From CAZPMT01 sp964587655 (lineage in GTDB: Bacteria; Hydrogenedentota; Hydrogenedentia; Hydrogenedentales; SLHB01): a stretch of 31,380 nt of DNA. The stretch covers positions 1 through 31,380 of the forward strand of contig CAZPMT010000059.1 of NCBI GenBank assembly GCA_964587655.1, written 5' to 3'. Positions 31,345 to 31,380 of the stretch are shown piece after piece (position 1 is the first letter of the stretch; each line of letters begins with the position of its first letter). Position numbers and translations under genes: made by a program. The notes beneath the pieces were generated by a model that had not been told where the DNA came from, searched no databases, and saw only the letters and a program-made list of their open reading frames with translations.

Positions 31345-31380
31345 ATGCCGTCACAATACGCCCATTCACTCAGCGGCCCT
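31345..31380 (+). CDS. Start of a gene cut by the window edge; N-terminus resembles Cas3 HD domain
   Basis: ATG at 31345 with GAGG about 9 bases upstream and twelve codons to the window end: MPSQYAHSLSGP. The YAHSL-x-G start is what many type I Cas3 proteins show at the beginning of the HD nuclease domain, where the His is a metal ligand and W-x2-L-x2-HL follows. Twelve residues are not enough for a firm call. If right, a CRISPR-Cas type I operon begins just beyond the window, driven by the promoter at 31142-31170. Confidence 0.4.
   Translation, partial: MPSQYAHSLSGP

Noticed and set aside
1..31380. tRNA or rRNA genes
   Set aside because: No GTTCRANNC T-loop with a matching acceptor stem and no rRNA-like conserved stretch was recognised by eye; a dedicated scan was not possible.

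Overview
The window reads as a metagenome-assembled, fairly GC-rich bacterial scaffold (a run of exactly 100 N marks a scaffold join). Paired URO-D-family proteins beside L-rhamnose mutarotase and ribose-type sugar importers, a fucose isomerase-like enzyme, MazEF and PIN toxin modules and a gingipain-like C25 protease point towards a PVC/Hydrogenedentota-type heterotroph. That placement is inferred from gene content only. Promoters are easy to read: several have a GCTTGAC-type -35 and a 17-bp spacer before a TATAAT-like -10.

Layout. (1) 1-5728, leftward: a sugar operon with its own promoter runs URO-D protein, L-rhamnose mutarotase, two small membrane proteins, second URO-D protein, Rbs-type permease, Rbs-type binding lipoprotein. 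The two membrane proteins sit in a segment bounded by an exact 20-bp direct repeat that duplicates the mutarotase/URO-D junction, so they look like an insertion. (2) 5747-7434, leftward: SugE-type SMR exporter and a TerC-PGPGW fusion. (3) 7590-11148, rightward housekeeping block: single-domain MazG, dnaA with DnaA boxes upstream, def, recR. (4) 11163-15123, leftward: unknown membrane-anchored protein, double GNAT acetyltransferase, and a second sugar importer (binding protein and permease, no ATPase). (5) 15178-18609, leftward: a MazEF module with its own promoter and operator, lying between the importer and a Gfo/Idh/MocA dehydrogenase, then a repeat-rich spacer and a fucose isomerase-like enzyme. 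(6) 18651-18939: a 45-aa zinc-finger-like protein with a near-consensus promoter and a terminator.

(7) 19592-21471: an intact IS4-family element with 20-bp terminal inverted repeats and an 11-bp target duplication. It carries a divergent DUF6788-like gene and a 20-bp operator-like palindrome between the two genes. (8) 21588-23415: a membrane protein and a secreted protein of unknown function, translationally coupled. (9) 23416-23809: a convergent spacer packed with inverted repeats. (10) 23810-25891: a secreted CocE/NonD hydrolase with a palindromic repeat inserted in frame. (11) 26011-27429: a toxin-antitoxin island (truncated DUF433, PIN toxin, internally duplicated antitoxin) between two copies of a 68-bp repeat. 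(12) 27431-30545: a lipoprotein with near-identical FN3 repeats and a C25 protease domain, split by the assembly gap. (13) 30546-31380: a mostly empty leader with a good rightward promoter, ending in the first 12 codons of a gene whose start resembles the HD domain of Cas3.

The two leftward sugar operons probably serve uptake and turnover of deoxy-sugars such as rhamnose and fucose. Neither encodes an importer ATPase here, so the ATPase must come from elsewhere. The most interesting items are the inserted membrane-protein pair, the small zinc-finger gene, the IS cargo gene, the intragenic palindromic repeat, the double antitoxin and the possible cas3 at the right edge.
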